From: Grifola frondosa
Lineage: Eukaryota > Basidiomycota > Agaricomycetes > Polyporales > Grifolaceae
Direction: 5' to 3'
Assembly (NCBI GenBank): GCA_001683735.1
Contig: LUGG01000063.1
Location: 1-45,976 of the forward strand
Length of the DNA: 45,976 nucleotides
Position 1 is the first letter of the stretch; each line of letters opens with the position of its first letter. A program made the position numbers and the translations under genes. Shown one piece after another: positions 1 through 45,372 of this stretch. The notes under the pieces are model-generated. The model was not told the origin of the DNA and did not search any database. It saw only the letters and a program-made list of their open reading frames with translations.

Positions 1-1180
1 CATCATTATGAATAATGAAAATAAAATAAAATAAATCCAAAAAGTATTAGATTTTTTCCATAAAGATAATATTTTATTTGCAAAATAATAAATATAATTA
101 CCTAAAGGTAATTTTTTAAGGTTTTCTGTGGATACATTACTATCTATAATAAATTTTATAGTAAAAATAAAAATTCCCATAATTATTAAATAAAGCATTA
201 TATAATGAATAGTTAAATTATAACCTAATAATTCTATTACTTGATTTTTAATAGTTAAAGATATTTCATTAGCTTCTAATGGAGAGTTTATAAAAGTTTC
301 ATTTATAGTTACCAATTTAGATGTTAAATCTTCAGTAGATAATGGGGTAAAAGATGGGATATTATATAATAAAGATGAAACTGATACATGAAGGCAATCT
401 AATATTACATTAGGGAAAATACCTAAAGCAATTGTGGGTATTAATAGAGAGATCAAAAGTATAAATTCTCTTCTTGTTATATCTTTCATTGGGCTTAAGT
501 AAGGTGAATATACCCCATATGAAAGTCTATTGTATAAATAAATTGAATAAATAGCGGAGAAAACGATTCCAGTTGCACCTAAAATACCAACAATAGGGCT
601 TCTTTCGAATATACCCATTAGAGACAGAGATTCACCTAGGAAATTTAGAGTTAATGGTATTCCTGTATTTGCTAATGTAAATATGAAGAATAATATTGTG
701 AAAACCGGCATATAAGTTACTAATCCTCTAATATAAGGTATAGTTCTTGTGTGGAATCTATCGTAAATTATTCCACCTACACAGATAAATAGAGCAGGAG
801 AAGCAAATCCATGAGCTAGTGAAAATAAAATAGCACCTTCTATTCCAATTATAGAATTAGAAAATAAACCTAAAGTAATTATTGCCATATGAGCTACTGA
901 ACTATAAGCAATTAATTGTTTTGTGTCTTGCTGAACTATAGTTACTAGTGAGCCATAAATTAAAGTTACAATAGCAATAGTTTGAACTAAAGGACTAAAA
1001 TAATGAGTAGCATCAGGTAAGAAATTAATTAATACTCGTAGCATACCATAACTTGAAAATTTTAAAATTGTACCGGCCAATAAAATAGAAGCAGCTAATG
1101 GTGCATCACTGTGTGCTTTAGGAAGCCATAGGTGAACTGGCCACAAAGGTGTTTTTACAGCAAGAGCTAAAAAAAATGCT
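1..1180 (-). CDS. nad4: nad4 exon 2 (runs off the left edge)
   Basis: Starts A GCA TTT TTT TTA GCT right after the intron's terminal G (1181). It reads uninterrupted to position 1 with no frameshift. It contains the quinone/proton-channel core (VHLWLPKAHSDAP), the long antiporter-like helices and TGIPLTLNFLGESLSLMG. Residues encoded by about 1-360 lie beyond the usual ND4 end and include two further hydrophobic stretches (HYIMLYLIIMGIFIFTIKF and WIYFILFSLFIMM). Confidence 0.9.
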
Positions 1181-2952
1181 CGGGGTTAGGCCTTTAACCG
1201 TTTCAGGTTCAGCTAGCTTATTTTCTCAGTATAAATACAAATATAAATGGTATTCATACCTTATTTAGGGGTTAACCTAAAATCCGTCACCGGAGAACCG
1301 GACCATTTCTTATAATATCATATAACAATTTTATTGTTACTTAGACGATCATGTGGCGTTTGGCCTCTACGCTTTTACAATGATAGTTTCCCGTCATTGA
1401 CTTAGTTCGACGATATTCTTAAAGTAATTACTTATTCTCACTTTAAGAGGTCTCTCGAGTTTGCCACTCAGAAGTAATTCCCTGTAATAAAGTCATTTAT
1501 CCTTTAATTAAACTAAATAGAAAAGTACTGCTTTGGGAAAAATAAATTGCGATTTTATTCGAAACCTCCCAGTTTATATTTCATACTAGGACACATATAA
1601 GGTAATATTAATGGTTTAAGTCTTTTCATGGATTTAGCAGAAATATAAATAGTGGGTTGATTTCTTTGCATATGAATATTACATTTTAAATTAAATTTGT
1701 GTATTAATATGCTTATAATAAAAACACATTCTTGAATAGAGAAAGATTGCGTTTGGAGAGTAAGGCCTTTACAACTTTTGGTTCCGGACCCATAATCCAA
1801 TGAGCTAATGCTTCATAGGTTAACATATTATATAAATCTAAAGGCACTCTTTTTTTTCCATCAACATAAAAAATATTGTACCATTCGGTAAAACAAGGAT
1901 ATACTCTAGTAGCGAATACTACACCGTATTTTTTATTACCATTAAGATTTGAAGTAGTAACTCTAGGAAGAGATCTACAATAATGAGAGAACTTAGTATA
2001 AACAAACCAAAGATATCCAAAATTTTTTATGCTTTGTTTAAGAGCTAATAGAGTTTTAGAGGACTTATTTTTATATAACCAGCCATCGGATAACAGAATA
2101 CCTAAGATTATAGAATTTAAATGCGCAGGAATTTGACAAACAGCTCTAAGTTTAGAACTAAAACCGGGATATTTAAGGGTAGAGCTTAGATTAGAACCAT
2201 AAATCACTAAATCAGTACATTCAGTTTTACCTTTAACATGAGAAGCACTAAACTTTTTATTAATTAAAGTGTTATTACTAGATAGAATTAAGCTGTAGGT
2301 CATATCAACCTTGCTGAAGGGAAGTGACAACCATAGTATTTTTTGACTTTCTAAACTAATTTCAGATAAAGAAATTAAAATAAAGTCAGTTGAACCTACA
2401 TTACTATATATTTGAAGAATAGCTAAAAGCATAAATAAAGAACCAGCTAAAGTATATAAAAAAAATAATAAAGCAGATCTAATTCTATTAACACCTGAAC
2501 CATAAACAACTATAATAATAAATAGTATAGGTAAAACACTTTCGAAAAAAATATAAAAAAAAATAAATCTAAAACTACAAAACTGCAATTTGTAATGTTT
2601 CTAATATTAAAAAAGAAATAAGAAAATATTTTAGATTTTTAAAAATATTATTGTAATTAGATAGTAAAGCAATTGGAGTTATAAATGTAGTTAGTAATAC
2701 ATAAAAAAGGGATACCCCATCTATACCTATATTAAAATGACAAAAACTTAATTTATTGAATTCATAAATAAATTGATAGTCATTAATACTAGAATCAAAT
2801 TCAATCCATAAAAAGATAGAAATAATAAAGTTAATAAGAGAGGTAGAAAGAGCTATTGTTTTCATTTTTATTTCATTTTTTATATTATTTTCTTGTATTG
2901 GGAGTAATAATATTGCCCCTATAATAGGTACAATAAGGAGTAATTGGATCAT
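1..2952 (-). CDS. nad4: nad4, NADH dehydrogenase subunit 4 (two exons, 3' end outside window)
   Basis: Encodes the ND4 proton-pumping subunit of respiratory complex I in the inner mitochondrial membrane. Exon 1 is 2952-2329 (ATG at 2952, MIQLLLIVPIIGA) and exon 2 is 1180-1. Family motifs include NIGIDGVSLFYVLLTTF, IFFESVLP, FLYTLAGSLFMLLAILQIYS, KTPLWPVHLWLPKAHSDAP, LAGTILKFSSYGMLR, AYSSVAHM and SLAHGFASPALF. The intron (1181-2328) interrupts the Leu codon of TGG TT^A GCA. Exon 1 is broken by two apparent one-base losses, in the A run 2579-2582 and the A run 2555-2563 (plus strand). Adding one base at each restores the usual VFVVLDLFFFYIFFE stretch. After the normal end (LDCLHVSVSSLLYN, about 361-420) the frame stays open for more than 100 residues to the window edge, so the C-terminus is unusually long. 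Identification is certain; the end is not seen. Confidence 0.95.
1181..2328 (-). mobile_element. nad4 group I intron, sister of cox1 intron 19
   Basis: Boundaries: exon ...TGGTT | GTCACTTCCC, and ...CCCCG | AGCATTTT. The 3' core (about 1190-1500) matches cox1 intron 19 (35400-35701) almost base for base in blocks such as aagcgtagaggcc, cgccacatgatc and actgagaaaataagc. The 5' end also matches (cccttcagcaag). It is the same ribozyme at a second genomic site. Confidence 0.88.
1555..2328 (-). pseudogene. nad4 intron LAGLIDADG homing endonuclease, frameshifted
   Basis: The reading frame continues from nad4 exon 1 into the intron. Motif 1 is ILGILLSDGWLYK (about 2090-2130). The protein resembles the double-motif HEGs of the ILLSDGWL/LAHWIMGDG type. 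In motif 2 the sequence reads LAHWIMGPEP in one frame and then GTKSCKGLTLQTQ in the next, so the Gly-Asp-Gly core is destroyed by a one-base change near 1775-1785. The C-terminus ends GGFE at 1555. It is paralogous to the HEG of cox1 intron 19: both share CNIHMQRNQPTIYISAKS and GSNL-ST-YP-F. Inferred to be inactive unless the indel is a sequencing error; the change also alters bases around the catalytic Asp. Confidence 0.85.
2329..2952 (-). CDS. nad4: nad4 exon 1
   Basis: N-terminal part of ND4, from ATG 2952-2950 to the intron boundary at 2329 (...ATACTATGGTT). It needs two single-base insertions to read through. The frame ending in LETLQIAVL stops at TAG. The continuation (YIFFESVLPILFIII...) is two shifts away. 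Both breaks sit in homopolymers. Confidence 0.9.
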
Positions 2953-3573
2953 TTTTAAATTTTTAATTATAATTTTTATATTTTTTTGTTTGTTTTTTTG
3001 TTTGTTTTTTATTGTAAAATTTTATTAAATTTTAATAAATATTTTTTCTTTCTTAAGAGCCAGCAGGACAAAATTTATTAAATATTTTTATATATATTTT
3101 TTTAATATATAAATATATATAAATTTTATTATATATTTTTTTAATATATTAATATCATATAATATTTAATATTATTATAGATATAATCTATTATTTTTAG
3201 AATAATGACTATCTTTGATCATTATTTATTCTATTATATTAATAATAAATATAAATAATATATAATATATACTATTTTATAATAATATATATTCAATAGA
3301 GCAGGGATTTATTAGGTAGATTCTTTTAAAGAATTAATAAGGTAAGGTAAGCAAGAACCAACACAAATAGATCATAAATATAAAATTATTTATTTCCAGT
3401 TTATTTTTTTAATATATTATTTATTATATGTTTACACTTAGAGATAGAATGGAGGATATTTTCATTATCACTTAGGGTTTAAATTAGAGTAAAATTTTAT
3501 TTTTATAATAATATTGCTCTAATAATAATTAGGGTCAATATCCACTTTAATTCTCCCTTTAAATATCAATCAG

Positions 3574-3591
3574 GCTCTCCCTTCGGAGGGC
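3574..3591. repeat. GC-rich hairpin cluster
   Basis: A short GC-rich palindrome (CTCCC-TTCG-GAGGG type) in otherwise AT-rich DNA. It resembles the hairpin GC clusters scattered through this window and known from several fungal mitochondrial DNAs. Confidence 0.6.
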
Positions 3592-3640
3592 TAGTTTTAG
3601 GGTGAATGCACTATCCAGCTTCTATTTTTTTAATTATTCT

Positions 3641-3693
3641 TGCCCTTGCCCCTGGCAGCGCCAGCGGATGGGCCAGTGCTTCAGCAGGGAGAG
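3641..3693. repeat. GC-rich cluster with CTGGC-AGC-GCCAG hairpin
   Basis: Starts TGCCCTTGCCCCTGG, contains the perfect inverted repeat CTGGC/GCCAG, then GGATGGGCCAG and CAGGGAGAG. The same GCCCTTGCCCCTG opening recurs at 18061, and a similar one at 22893, which marks it as a dispersed family. Confidence 0.65.
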
Positions 3694-5856
3694 ATTTTTT
3701 TTTCTTTTTTAATATTTAATCCTATTTCTCAAAAAATTTTTAAAAATATAAAAGATATTTATATTTTTTTTAATCAAGGAATAATCACATTTTATATCAT
3801 TAGAAGGCTAAAGTTACTATTGTTTCTTTGGTCTTTTTCTTATTTTTTCTTTTTCCTTCTTCCAATTTAAAATGGAGCATAATAGAAAAAAAAAATAAGA
3901 AAAAAAATGGGTAAACAAAACTGTTTAGAAATAATTAAAAAAAAAATTAAACATACTCCATTATATAAAATATTATTGGACATTATTGTTACTTTAAATC
4001 TTATTTGATAACGATCTTAAAAATTTAAAAAGGAAATTAAAATTTCTTCCTCTTATTAACCCGAAGGACAAATTTAATTTTTATTGATACTATCAATTTA
4101 TTTTTTATATTTAAATTTAGAAATAATAAAATAGTAGTAGGTAGATATATATTTTCTAAGTTTAATTAAGATTTTTTTTTCTATATTTATATATATACAA
4201 TACAATTAATTATTTATTCTTAACATAATGAGCAGAAACTTATACTTCACTTTCCCCTTTTAACCTTAAACCTGGATCAATTAAATTTTTTTAACCATCC
4301 TCATATTTAATACTAGTTTCTTGTTCAAATCTTAGTAATTTCTCCTAATTAAATGCTGCTCATAACAAAGTTAGCACTTGTTAGTTTATTTAAATAATTT
4401 TACATCTATTTTATATTTTACATTTATTTAACATTATTCGCATTGGTAGAACTGTGATTAAAGCAATTAAAAAAAAAATTTGCAATTTAAATGCACAGCA
4501 TACCCTTTACTTTTCTTTTTAAGTTGATGCTAAAAAAATTTGCAAACCTAAACAATTGCCCCCCTTTTACCTCCTATCCTTTATCTAAATTAAAAAACCA
4601 CAAAATTTTCAGCATAATTTTAAGGTCAGGTTGAACCCGTTCTTCTATAATAAATTGTTAAAAAAAAATTATGGTTCCATTTTGTCAGCAACAAACAAAA
4701 TAAGCATTTTAACTTCCAATAGTTCATCTAACGTATGACCACCTGGCATTTTCGTTTATGGCAAGGAGACGCTCGAAACCTAAGTTAATTTTTTTTTTAA
4801 TTTAAAAAATTTAAACCGAGACATTTTGCATTCAAAAATACCAAAAATATATTAAAATGTTTGACCTTGAATATTTTTTGCTTTTTTATCAAAAAAAAAT
4901 ATAAATTAACTATTAATATTCCAAACTAAATTGCGAATAATTGGTTATTTTTTTTTTAAGGTTCTTTTTATAAAAACTTACAAAACAAGGGGGCCACGAT
5001 TTTGTTTGCTACTTCCTTTGTAATATTGAAAATTTGTATCGTATTTTTAAATTAAGGAGCCTATAACAAAAATAAGATGCTTGGTTTATTATATTTACTG
5101 GTATCTAAGGTAAAGCTGAAGATCTATTTTAATTTATTAAAAAAACTCAAGTAACAATAAAATTTATTTGCAAAGAGAAAGATTTACAGTATCTTAATAA
5201 GTATTAATATTCAATAAATATATCACGATCATTTTTTTTAATCATATGTTAAACAAATAAAATTAAATAATTAAATTTAGTATCAAAAAATGAGGTTCTC
5301 TCTGGTTATTTGCTAAATGGCTATTAAAATCTAATAAACTATATAAAGGAAAATTTATTATAAGGTTCATAGTATTTTCTCTTGTTTCATAACCCTCACC
5401 TAATATAGCCCCTAAAGCCATTTGTTATTTAAAGGACTCTAAAATTTTAGCTAATAAAAAAGAGGAATTTTTGTACCAAAACAAAAAATAAAAGCGAGGA
5501 TTAGCAGCTTATTATTATAGAAGAAAAAAATAGTGTCAACTATAAAATATATTTTTGTTGCTGAGGTAAAAATACCCCCTTTTTTTTTCTACAAAAAATA
5601 AGTACTATATAAATATATATAATTAAACATTTCAACTTAAAAGAAGATAATAATTTCATTAAATTTCATAGAAATGATAATAAATCAGGAGGTGAAATTG
5701 ATAAAAGAGTACGAGTTTTTTTGTTCATAAACATGTTCTAGTATTTATATTTTTATCTTTTTATTTTTATAAAATAGCTTAAATATTCAAAAAAATGGTT
5801 AAACAGGAAAAAAAAAATAATTTAATTAATTTATAAGGAAAATATGTATTTTATAA

Positions 5857-5928
5857 AGCGATATGGTGTAAAGGTTTGCACAACAGCCTCATGACCTGTT
5901 AGATTAGGTTCAATTCCTGATTTCGCTA
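5857..5928 (+). tRNA. trnM: tRNA-Met (CAU)
   Basis: Cloverleaf: acceptor AGCGATA/..TTTCGCT, D arm with GGTGTAAAGGTTTGC, anticodon loop CTCATGA, T arm TTAGG-TTCAATT-CCTGA. The base pair closing the anticodon loop is C-C, which could be a base-call error. It lies 91 bases upstream of trnE. I cannot tell initiator from elongator. Confidence 0.85.
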
Positions 5929-6019
5929 GAATAAATTTATTTTTTTCAACCCCAAATGTTGGATGGGTAAAATGTATTTAATAACTATAAAAATATGATT
6001 TAAATTCTAAATTCATAAA

Positions 6020-6090
6020 GGTCTTTTAGTATAAAGGTTGTACAGCTACCCTTCACGTAGCTAGTATCAGTTCAATTCTGATAAAGATCA
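6020..6090 (+). tRNA. trnE: tRNA-Glu (UUC)
   Basis: Acceptor GGTCTTT/AAAGATC, anticodon stem GCTAC/GTAGC with loop CCTTCAC, T arm ATCAG-TTCAATT-CTGAT. All arms pair well. It lies 241 bases upstream of the cox1 start; it may be processed from a shared transcript, which is inference. Confidence 0.93.
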
Positions 6091-6319
6091 TGATGGGGTG
6101 TGTAATTATTGGTAAATTAAATTTTATAAATGATAAATTTAAATATTTTTTATAGTATAAAAATTTTAAAAAATTTAATGGTAATTATTTAAATGATTAT
6201 ATAAACTATCATAAAACATTATCGCCTTTTCCAATGGATTAGAGGGTGGAGTATCATATCATTCCAAATTAAAAATTATTAATATGGTGAGAGCTTAATT
6301 TGTTAGGAAGATAGTTTAA

Positions 6320-41220
<34,901 letters not shown>

Positions 41221-42982
41221 AAAAAAATATATTAATATTTAATTAATAAATAATTAAAAAAATGAAATGTTTCATTTTTAGGGGGTGTATATTTATTTTT
41301 ATATATCCCCAATTCTAATTAAAAATAAAGCTATTATTTCTTTTTTATTAAGTTTATTAAATAAAATAAAAATTAAAAAAAAAAAAAAACACTGTAACAA
41401 TAATTAAAATTTTAAAAATGAAATTATTATTAAATTTTATTAAATAATAGCCCGCTACGATTCTAGAAAACAAGAATTAAAATTAATATTAATTTGAAGT
41501 TGACTACCTCTAAATAAGTAATTTATTTGGATTTATGATTAATCTATTTTTAAATTTTTACTTTTATATATATAAAGTTATTTTTTTTAACCTAATCACT
41601 TAAATAAATTGTCATTGTTATTTTATTGAAGGTATATTTTATCTAAATCTTTTATTTTTTATTTAAATCAATTATTTTAAAATCAAACTCACAATATTAT
41701 TTAGCATATTCTAATCTGGGTATGATTTACAATATATTTATTATATTCTACATAGTATAATATTTATATGTTTATGTTTTTCTTATGACTTATCATCATT
41801 TTGTATATTATTATTATTTTTATTTAAATATTTTAATCTTATATTATCATATAGATTAAAATCTAAATAATCTATCCATATCCCTTAAGGGACTTTGAAG
41901 AGGGACTTTGAAGAGGGAGAGATGTATCTCTTTTTATGTAAAATGTTTAGTAATAATATATTATAATATTATTTTGTATATTCAATTGTATTTCACCTTT
42001 ATTACCATATGTTATCAATTATAAATACTGTATTCATTTTAAATGTAAAGTTGCGATTAATATTTTTTTCTTAAAATTGCCGCTGCATTTATTTACTTAA
42101 AAAATTAGAGATGATAATATTGTCGGGCGGCTATTATAATTTTTATTACCTCCATTTAATATAATACTACTTAATATTAAAAAAAAACTACAAAATTAAT
42201 ATTATTAAAAATAAACAAGCCCCTCCCCTTACTTTTTAAGAATAAACCTGCGATAAAATAAAATAAATTTTTTTTAGTTCTAAACTAGGCTTATAGTCCT
42301 TAGGGATGCTAAATAAAATTACTCAAAAGTCCTAAACCTAGCCCTAGGGTTTATGGGTGTATTGTTTTAATACTTAAAATATACATTTTTTATAAATAAA
42401 CTATCCTTATAATCGTGTAAATATCATATTTTCCCGTTGCCTTAAATAATTGCTGTTAATTCTTAATGTGACGCTGCTTTTTTTTTCTTTTTTTGGTTTA
42501 TTTTGAAAAAAAAAAAAGTCAACAAAATAAAAGAAGAGAATGGAAGATAATAAACCAGACCCACTTTTTTTTGGTCATGCAAGTAAAACAATAAAACCAT
42601 TTATAATTTATAATTTTTTAAACTAATACTAGAAAGATTACTTTTAGTTATATGGTTATTAATTTCATTAATCATTAAATTAAAATTTATTTCTAAAAAT
42701 AAATACAGTACTATATTTTAAATTTAGACTATCTTTTCTAACATATGATATTACGACCCACTCCCTGTTATGGCACCCGTAACGCTACGCCCTAAAGGGA
42801 CTTTTTCCCTTTAGGGCAAGGGAACCCACCCGGGGTTTGTGGCATGTAAATAAAATACTCATAATTCTTGATTATTAAATTTATTTTTATTCAATCGATT
42901 TCCTGTAATAATTTTATCAATAAATAAATTATATTAATTATTTTATTAAAGAAGTAATATTATTAATATTCTTTTTTGTTTT
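41221..42982. other. AT-rich spacer downstream of cox1
   Basis: No gene seen. It holds homopolymer runs, a direct repeat GGGACTTTGAAGA twice at about 41889-41916, and a GC-rich hairpin cluster at 42770-42840. Confidence 0.65.
42770..42840. repeat. GC-rich cluster with CCCTAAAGGG hairpin
   Basis: GCCCTAAAGGGA and TCCCTTTAGGGC form a near-perfect stem around a short T-rich loop (about 42790-42819), followed by a second GC block (GGGAACCCACCCGGGG). Matches the double-hairpin GC elements known from some fungal mitochondrial DNAs. Confidence 0.75.
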
Positions 42983-43054
42983 GGAAACAGAACTCGAGTG
43001 GTAGAGTATTTGCCTTTTAAGCTTATAGTCTTGGTTCAAGTCCAAGTGTTTTCA
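42983..43054 (+). tRNA. trnK: tRNA-Lys (UUU)
   Basis: Acceptor GGAAACA/TGTTTTC, D stem CTC/GAG with GAGTGGTAGAG, anticodon loop CTTTTAA, T arm CTTGG-TTCAAGT-CCAAG. The anticodon stem has mismatches. Confidence 0.85.
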
Positions 43055-44368
43055 TTAAAAATTTTAATTTCTTTATTTTTTTTTTCTTTTTTTTGTGAAG
43101 ACAAAAAAGATCAGAAGAAAAAATAAAAATAAGAAAAAAATGGTATCAACCCCAGCCTAAATATCTTTTTACTATTCTTTTATTTTTTTAGCTTTTTTAC
43201 AAGGTTAGTTCTTTATTATTTATTAGTATAGGTCCAGAAGGTATTCAATAAATGTATTTCTGTTCTGCCACTTAATTATTCTTAAGAGTCGCGGCTCCAT
43301 TAATTACCTAGGTACTCAAACTTTTTTATTTGGTTTTTAAACCCTAGATGTAAACCTTGTATTATCATACTAATGAACTCTATTAGTATATTTTACCTTT
43401 AAATTATTTTCAAACTATAAAATTTATCGATTTTGGTATTATTTTGAGAGTTGAGTTACGAAGAGAAAATCTTTATAAGTATTATTATAATACTTAAGAG
43501 TCTCAGCTTACTTAAAGTATAAGTAATTCGATTAGACGGTTTAATAAACCACAGCCTTAACTCTTTTGTAAATTAAATTCATTATAGCCAAATTTTTTTT
43601 AATCTTTATAGTTACATATTCAGAAATAAACAAAGTTTTATCTAAAACGAATATGTTTAGTCACCAACCAAAATTATTCACCTAAAATAGAAGAATGGAA
43701 GGTGAATTTGCTGTTTTTTTTTTTATAAATAGTAAAAAGATAAGCATTTTTTTTTTTCCTTTTTATGTTCTTGCTCTATTTTTAATTAGCATATTCAAAA
43801 TAAACCTAATTAAGAATATGCTACAGAATGGAATATTTTTATATTCCGAAGGATGCTTACTCTTAAGAGTCCTTAAGTTTAATAAATTTTGTCTTTTTTT
43901 TTTTTTATTAAAAAGACCAAAAACCAAAAAGAGAAGGCTCAGTAAAAATTTAAAAAAGTGGAAGCTGACCCTCTTAAGTAAAAATAAGCTTTTTTGGAAT
44001 GTAAGCAGAAATACTAATAATAAAGCTTACATAATTAAATATACCTATTAATATGATTAGACTTACATTTTTTGTCTTATTTACTTAATTTTAGCTCTTA
44101 AAATCCCTTTTTGTTACAAGGATTCGAAGGGGGCTTTTTTTTCTTTTTTTAAGACTAATAGCGATTCTAGGAAAGTAAAATTAATTTTAATAAATTTAAC
44201 CCACAAAACAAAAAACCGGAGACAGCAAAAAGATTAGTTCCAGCCTTGCCTTTTTTTAATAGACTTGAAAACTGAACTCAAGACTTACCCTACCGAACAA
44301 AATACTTTTTTTTTTATAAAAGAAGTATTAATAATAGTCAATGGAATTAATATAAAATAATAATAATA
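43055..44368. other. spacer between trnK and trnA
   Basis: Low-complexity AT-rich DNA. The only long ORF is at 43695-44051 (listed separately). I looked for an RNase P RNA signature and found none. Confidence 0.55.
43695..44051 (+). CDS. doubtful ORF, 118 aa, unknown
   Basis: Starts at ATG and encodes a Phe/Leu/Ile-rich N-terminal half (FFFPFYVLALFLISIFKINL) and a Lys-rich C-terminal half (RPKTKKRRLSKNLKKWKLTL). The composition follows the poly-T and poly-A runs of the region, so chance is a fair explanation. No family recognised; a fast-evolving ribosomal-protein remnant cannot be excluded. Confidence 0.25.
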   Translation: MEGEFAVFFFINSKKISIFFFPFYVLALFLISIFKINLIKNMLQNGIFLYSEGCLLLRVLKFNKFCLFFFLLKRPKTKKRRLSKNLKKWKLTLLSKNKLFWNVSRNTNNKAYIIKYTY

Positions 44369-44440
44369 GGGAAATACGATAATTGGTAATCAGTTATATT
44401 TGCAATATAAAAAATGATAGTTCGAGTCTATCTTTCTCCA
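44369..44440 (+). tRNA. trnA: tRNA-Ala (UGC)
   Basis: Anticodon stem TTATA/TATAA closes loop TTTGCAA, giving UGC. T arm GATAG-TTCGAGT-CTATC. The acceptor (GGGAAAT/CTTTCTCC) pairs imperfectly. If the loop is shifted one base the anticodon would be GCA (Cys), but the stem then pairs worse. Confidence 0.75.
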
Positions 44441-44662
44441 ATCCCAACAAAAAAAAATTTTTTTTTGTGCTTATTAGTCCCTTACTTTCAAGTACTTTAA
44501 TCAAAAAAAAAAGAATAAAGTTAAAATTTCATTTATTATAAATAACTATTGTATAATAAAAATTATTCTAAAATTAAATTAAATTTCATTTTTATTATTG
44601 TAATAATATTTAATATAAGAATTATAATATAATAATATTAAATTATAATTTAAATAACTATA

Positions 44663-44734
44663 GCCTCGGTAGCTTAGTGGTCAAAGCACTATTTTGAAGC
44701 TTTAGAGATGTGAGTTCAATTCTCTCCCGAGGCA
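44663..44734 (+). tRNA. trnF: tRNA, probably Phe (GAA)
   Basis: Perfect acceptor GCCTCGG/CCGAGGC and D stem GCTT/AAGC; T arm GTGAG-TTCAATT-CTCTC. The anticodon arm CTATT-TTGAAGC-TTTAG has only three pairs, so identity rests on loop TTGAAGC giving GAA. Gln (UUG) is an alternative. Confidence 0.6.
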
Positions 44735-45300
44735 AAAAATATATTGAGTATAATATTATATTATACTTAAAAAAAAAATAAATAGAAATTTAAAAACATT
44801 TAATTTGATTTAAAAATTAAAAATTTTTTATTTACTCTCCTTTTTTTATAATTCTAAAAATAACCTAAATACCTTAGGTCAAACTATTTATTCCTTGAAT
44901 ACCTAAATATTACCAATTAAAAGTATAGCTAGTTGTTCTATCTCTATAAAAAAAATTTTAAAAAATTAATGTCGGCCTTATTCGTATTTATTAAGACAGA
45001 CCCTAATTAACAAAAAAAATAATATATTATAAAATTAATAAACTAAAAAAAATTTAATAATAAATAAAAAAATTTGAAAATTTGTAATTAAATTTTATAT
45101 CTCCATTTTTTAATTCTTTTGTTTTTTATTTATAAAAATGCTAGCACCCCTTTTTTATGGATTGTTTTTCAGTAATGTATGTAATGGAGCGCGCATTTAA
45201 TAATGCTGCTTGTTAGGATTAATGCATAATGGCGGACAGATTAAATTATATAGTATAGTTTATTTGTTTTATATATAATATATATTATATATAAATAATA
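44735..45300. other. spacer between trnF and trnT
   Basis: AT-rich, with no gene recognised. Confidence 0.6.
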
Positions 45301-45372
45301 GCCGGAATAGTTTAATTGGTTAAACAAATTCCTTGTAAGACTTAAATATTGGTTCAATTCCGATTTCTGGCA
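45301..45372 (+). tRNA. trnT: tRNA-Thr (UGU)
   Basis: Acceptor GCCGGAA/TTCTGGC, D arm AGTTTAATTGGTTAAAC, anticodon loop CTTGTAA, and a T arm around TTCAATT. One mismatch in the anticodon stem. Confidence 0.88.

Larger units (their letters stand above)
2953..5856. other. AT-rich intergenic spacer between nad4 and trnM
   Basis: About 2.9 kb with no gene I can support. It has long A/T runs, a TTTG-repeat tract near 2983-3010, and GC clusters at 3574-3591 and 3641-3693. nad4 and the trnM-trnE-cox1 group diverge from this spacer, so promoters for both strands should lie here. I recognise no promoter consensus. An ORF starting inside the GC cluster at 3640 is low-complexity and not credible. Confidence 0.7.

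Noticed and set aside
3640..3870. 76-aa ORF starting MPLPLAAPADGP
   Set aside because: Its start lies in a GC cluster and the rest is translated poly-T/A. No family features, and it sits in spacer.
4600..4790. possible minus-strand tRNA or rRNA fragment around ggttgaaccc and cgctcgaaacc
   Set aside because: T-arm-like strings are present, but no cloverleaf can be drawn and no rRNA signature is recognised.
43440..43570. possible RNase P RNA (gaagagaaaatc...)
   Set aside because: It lacks the paired conserved blocks expected for P4; only vague similarity.
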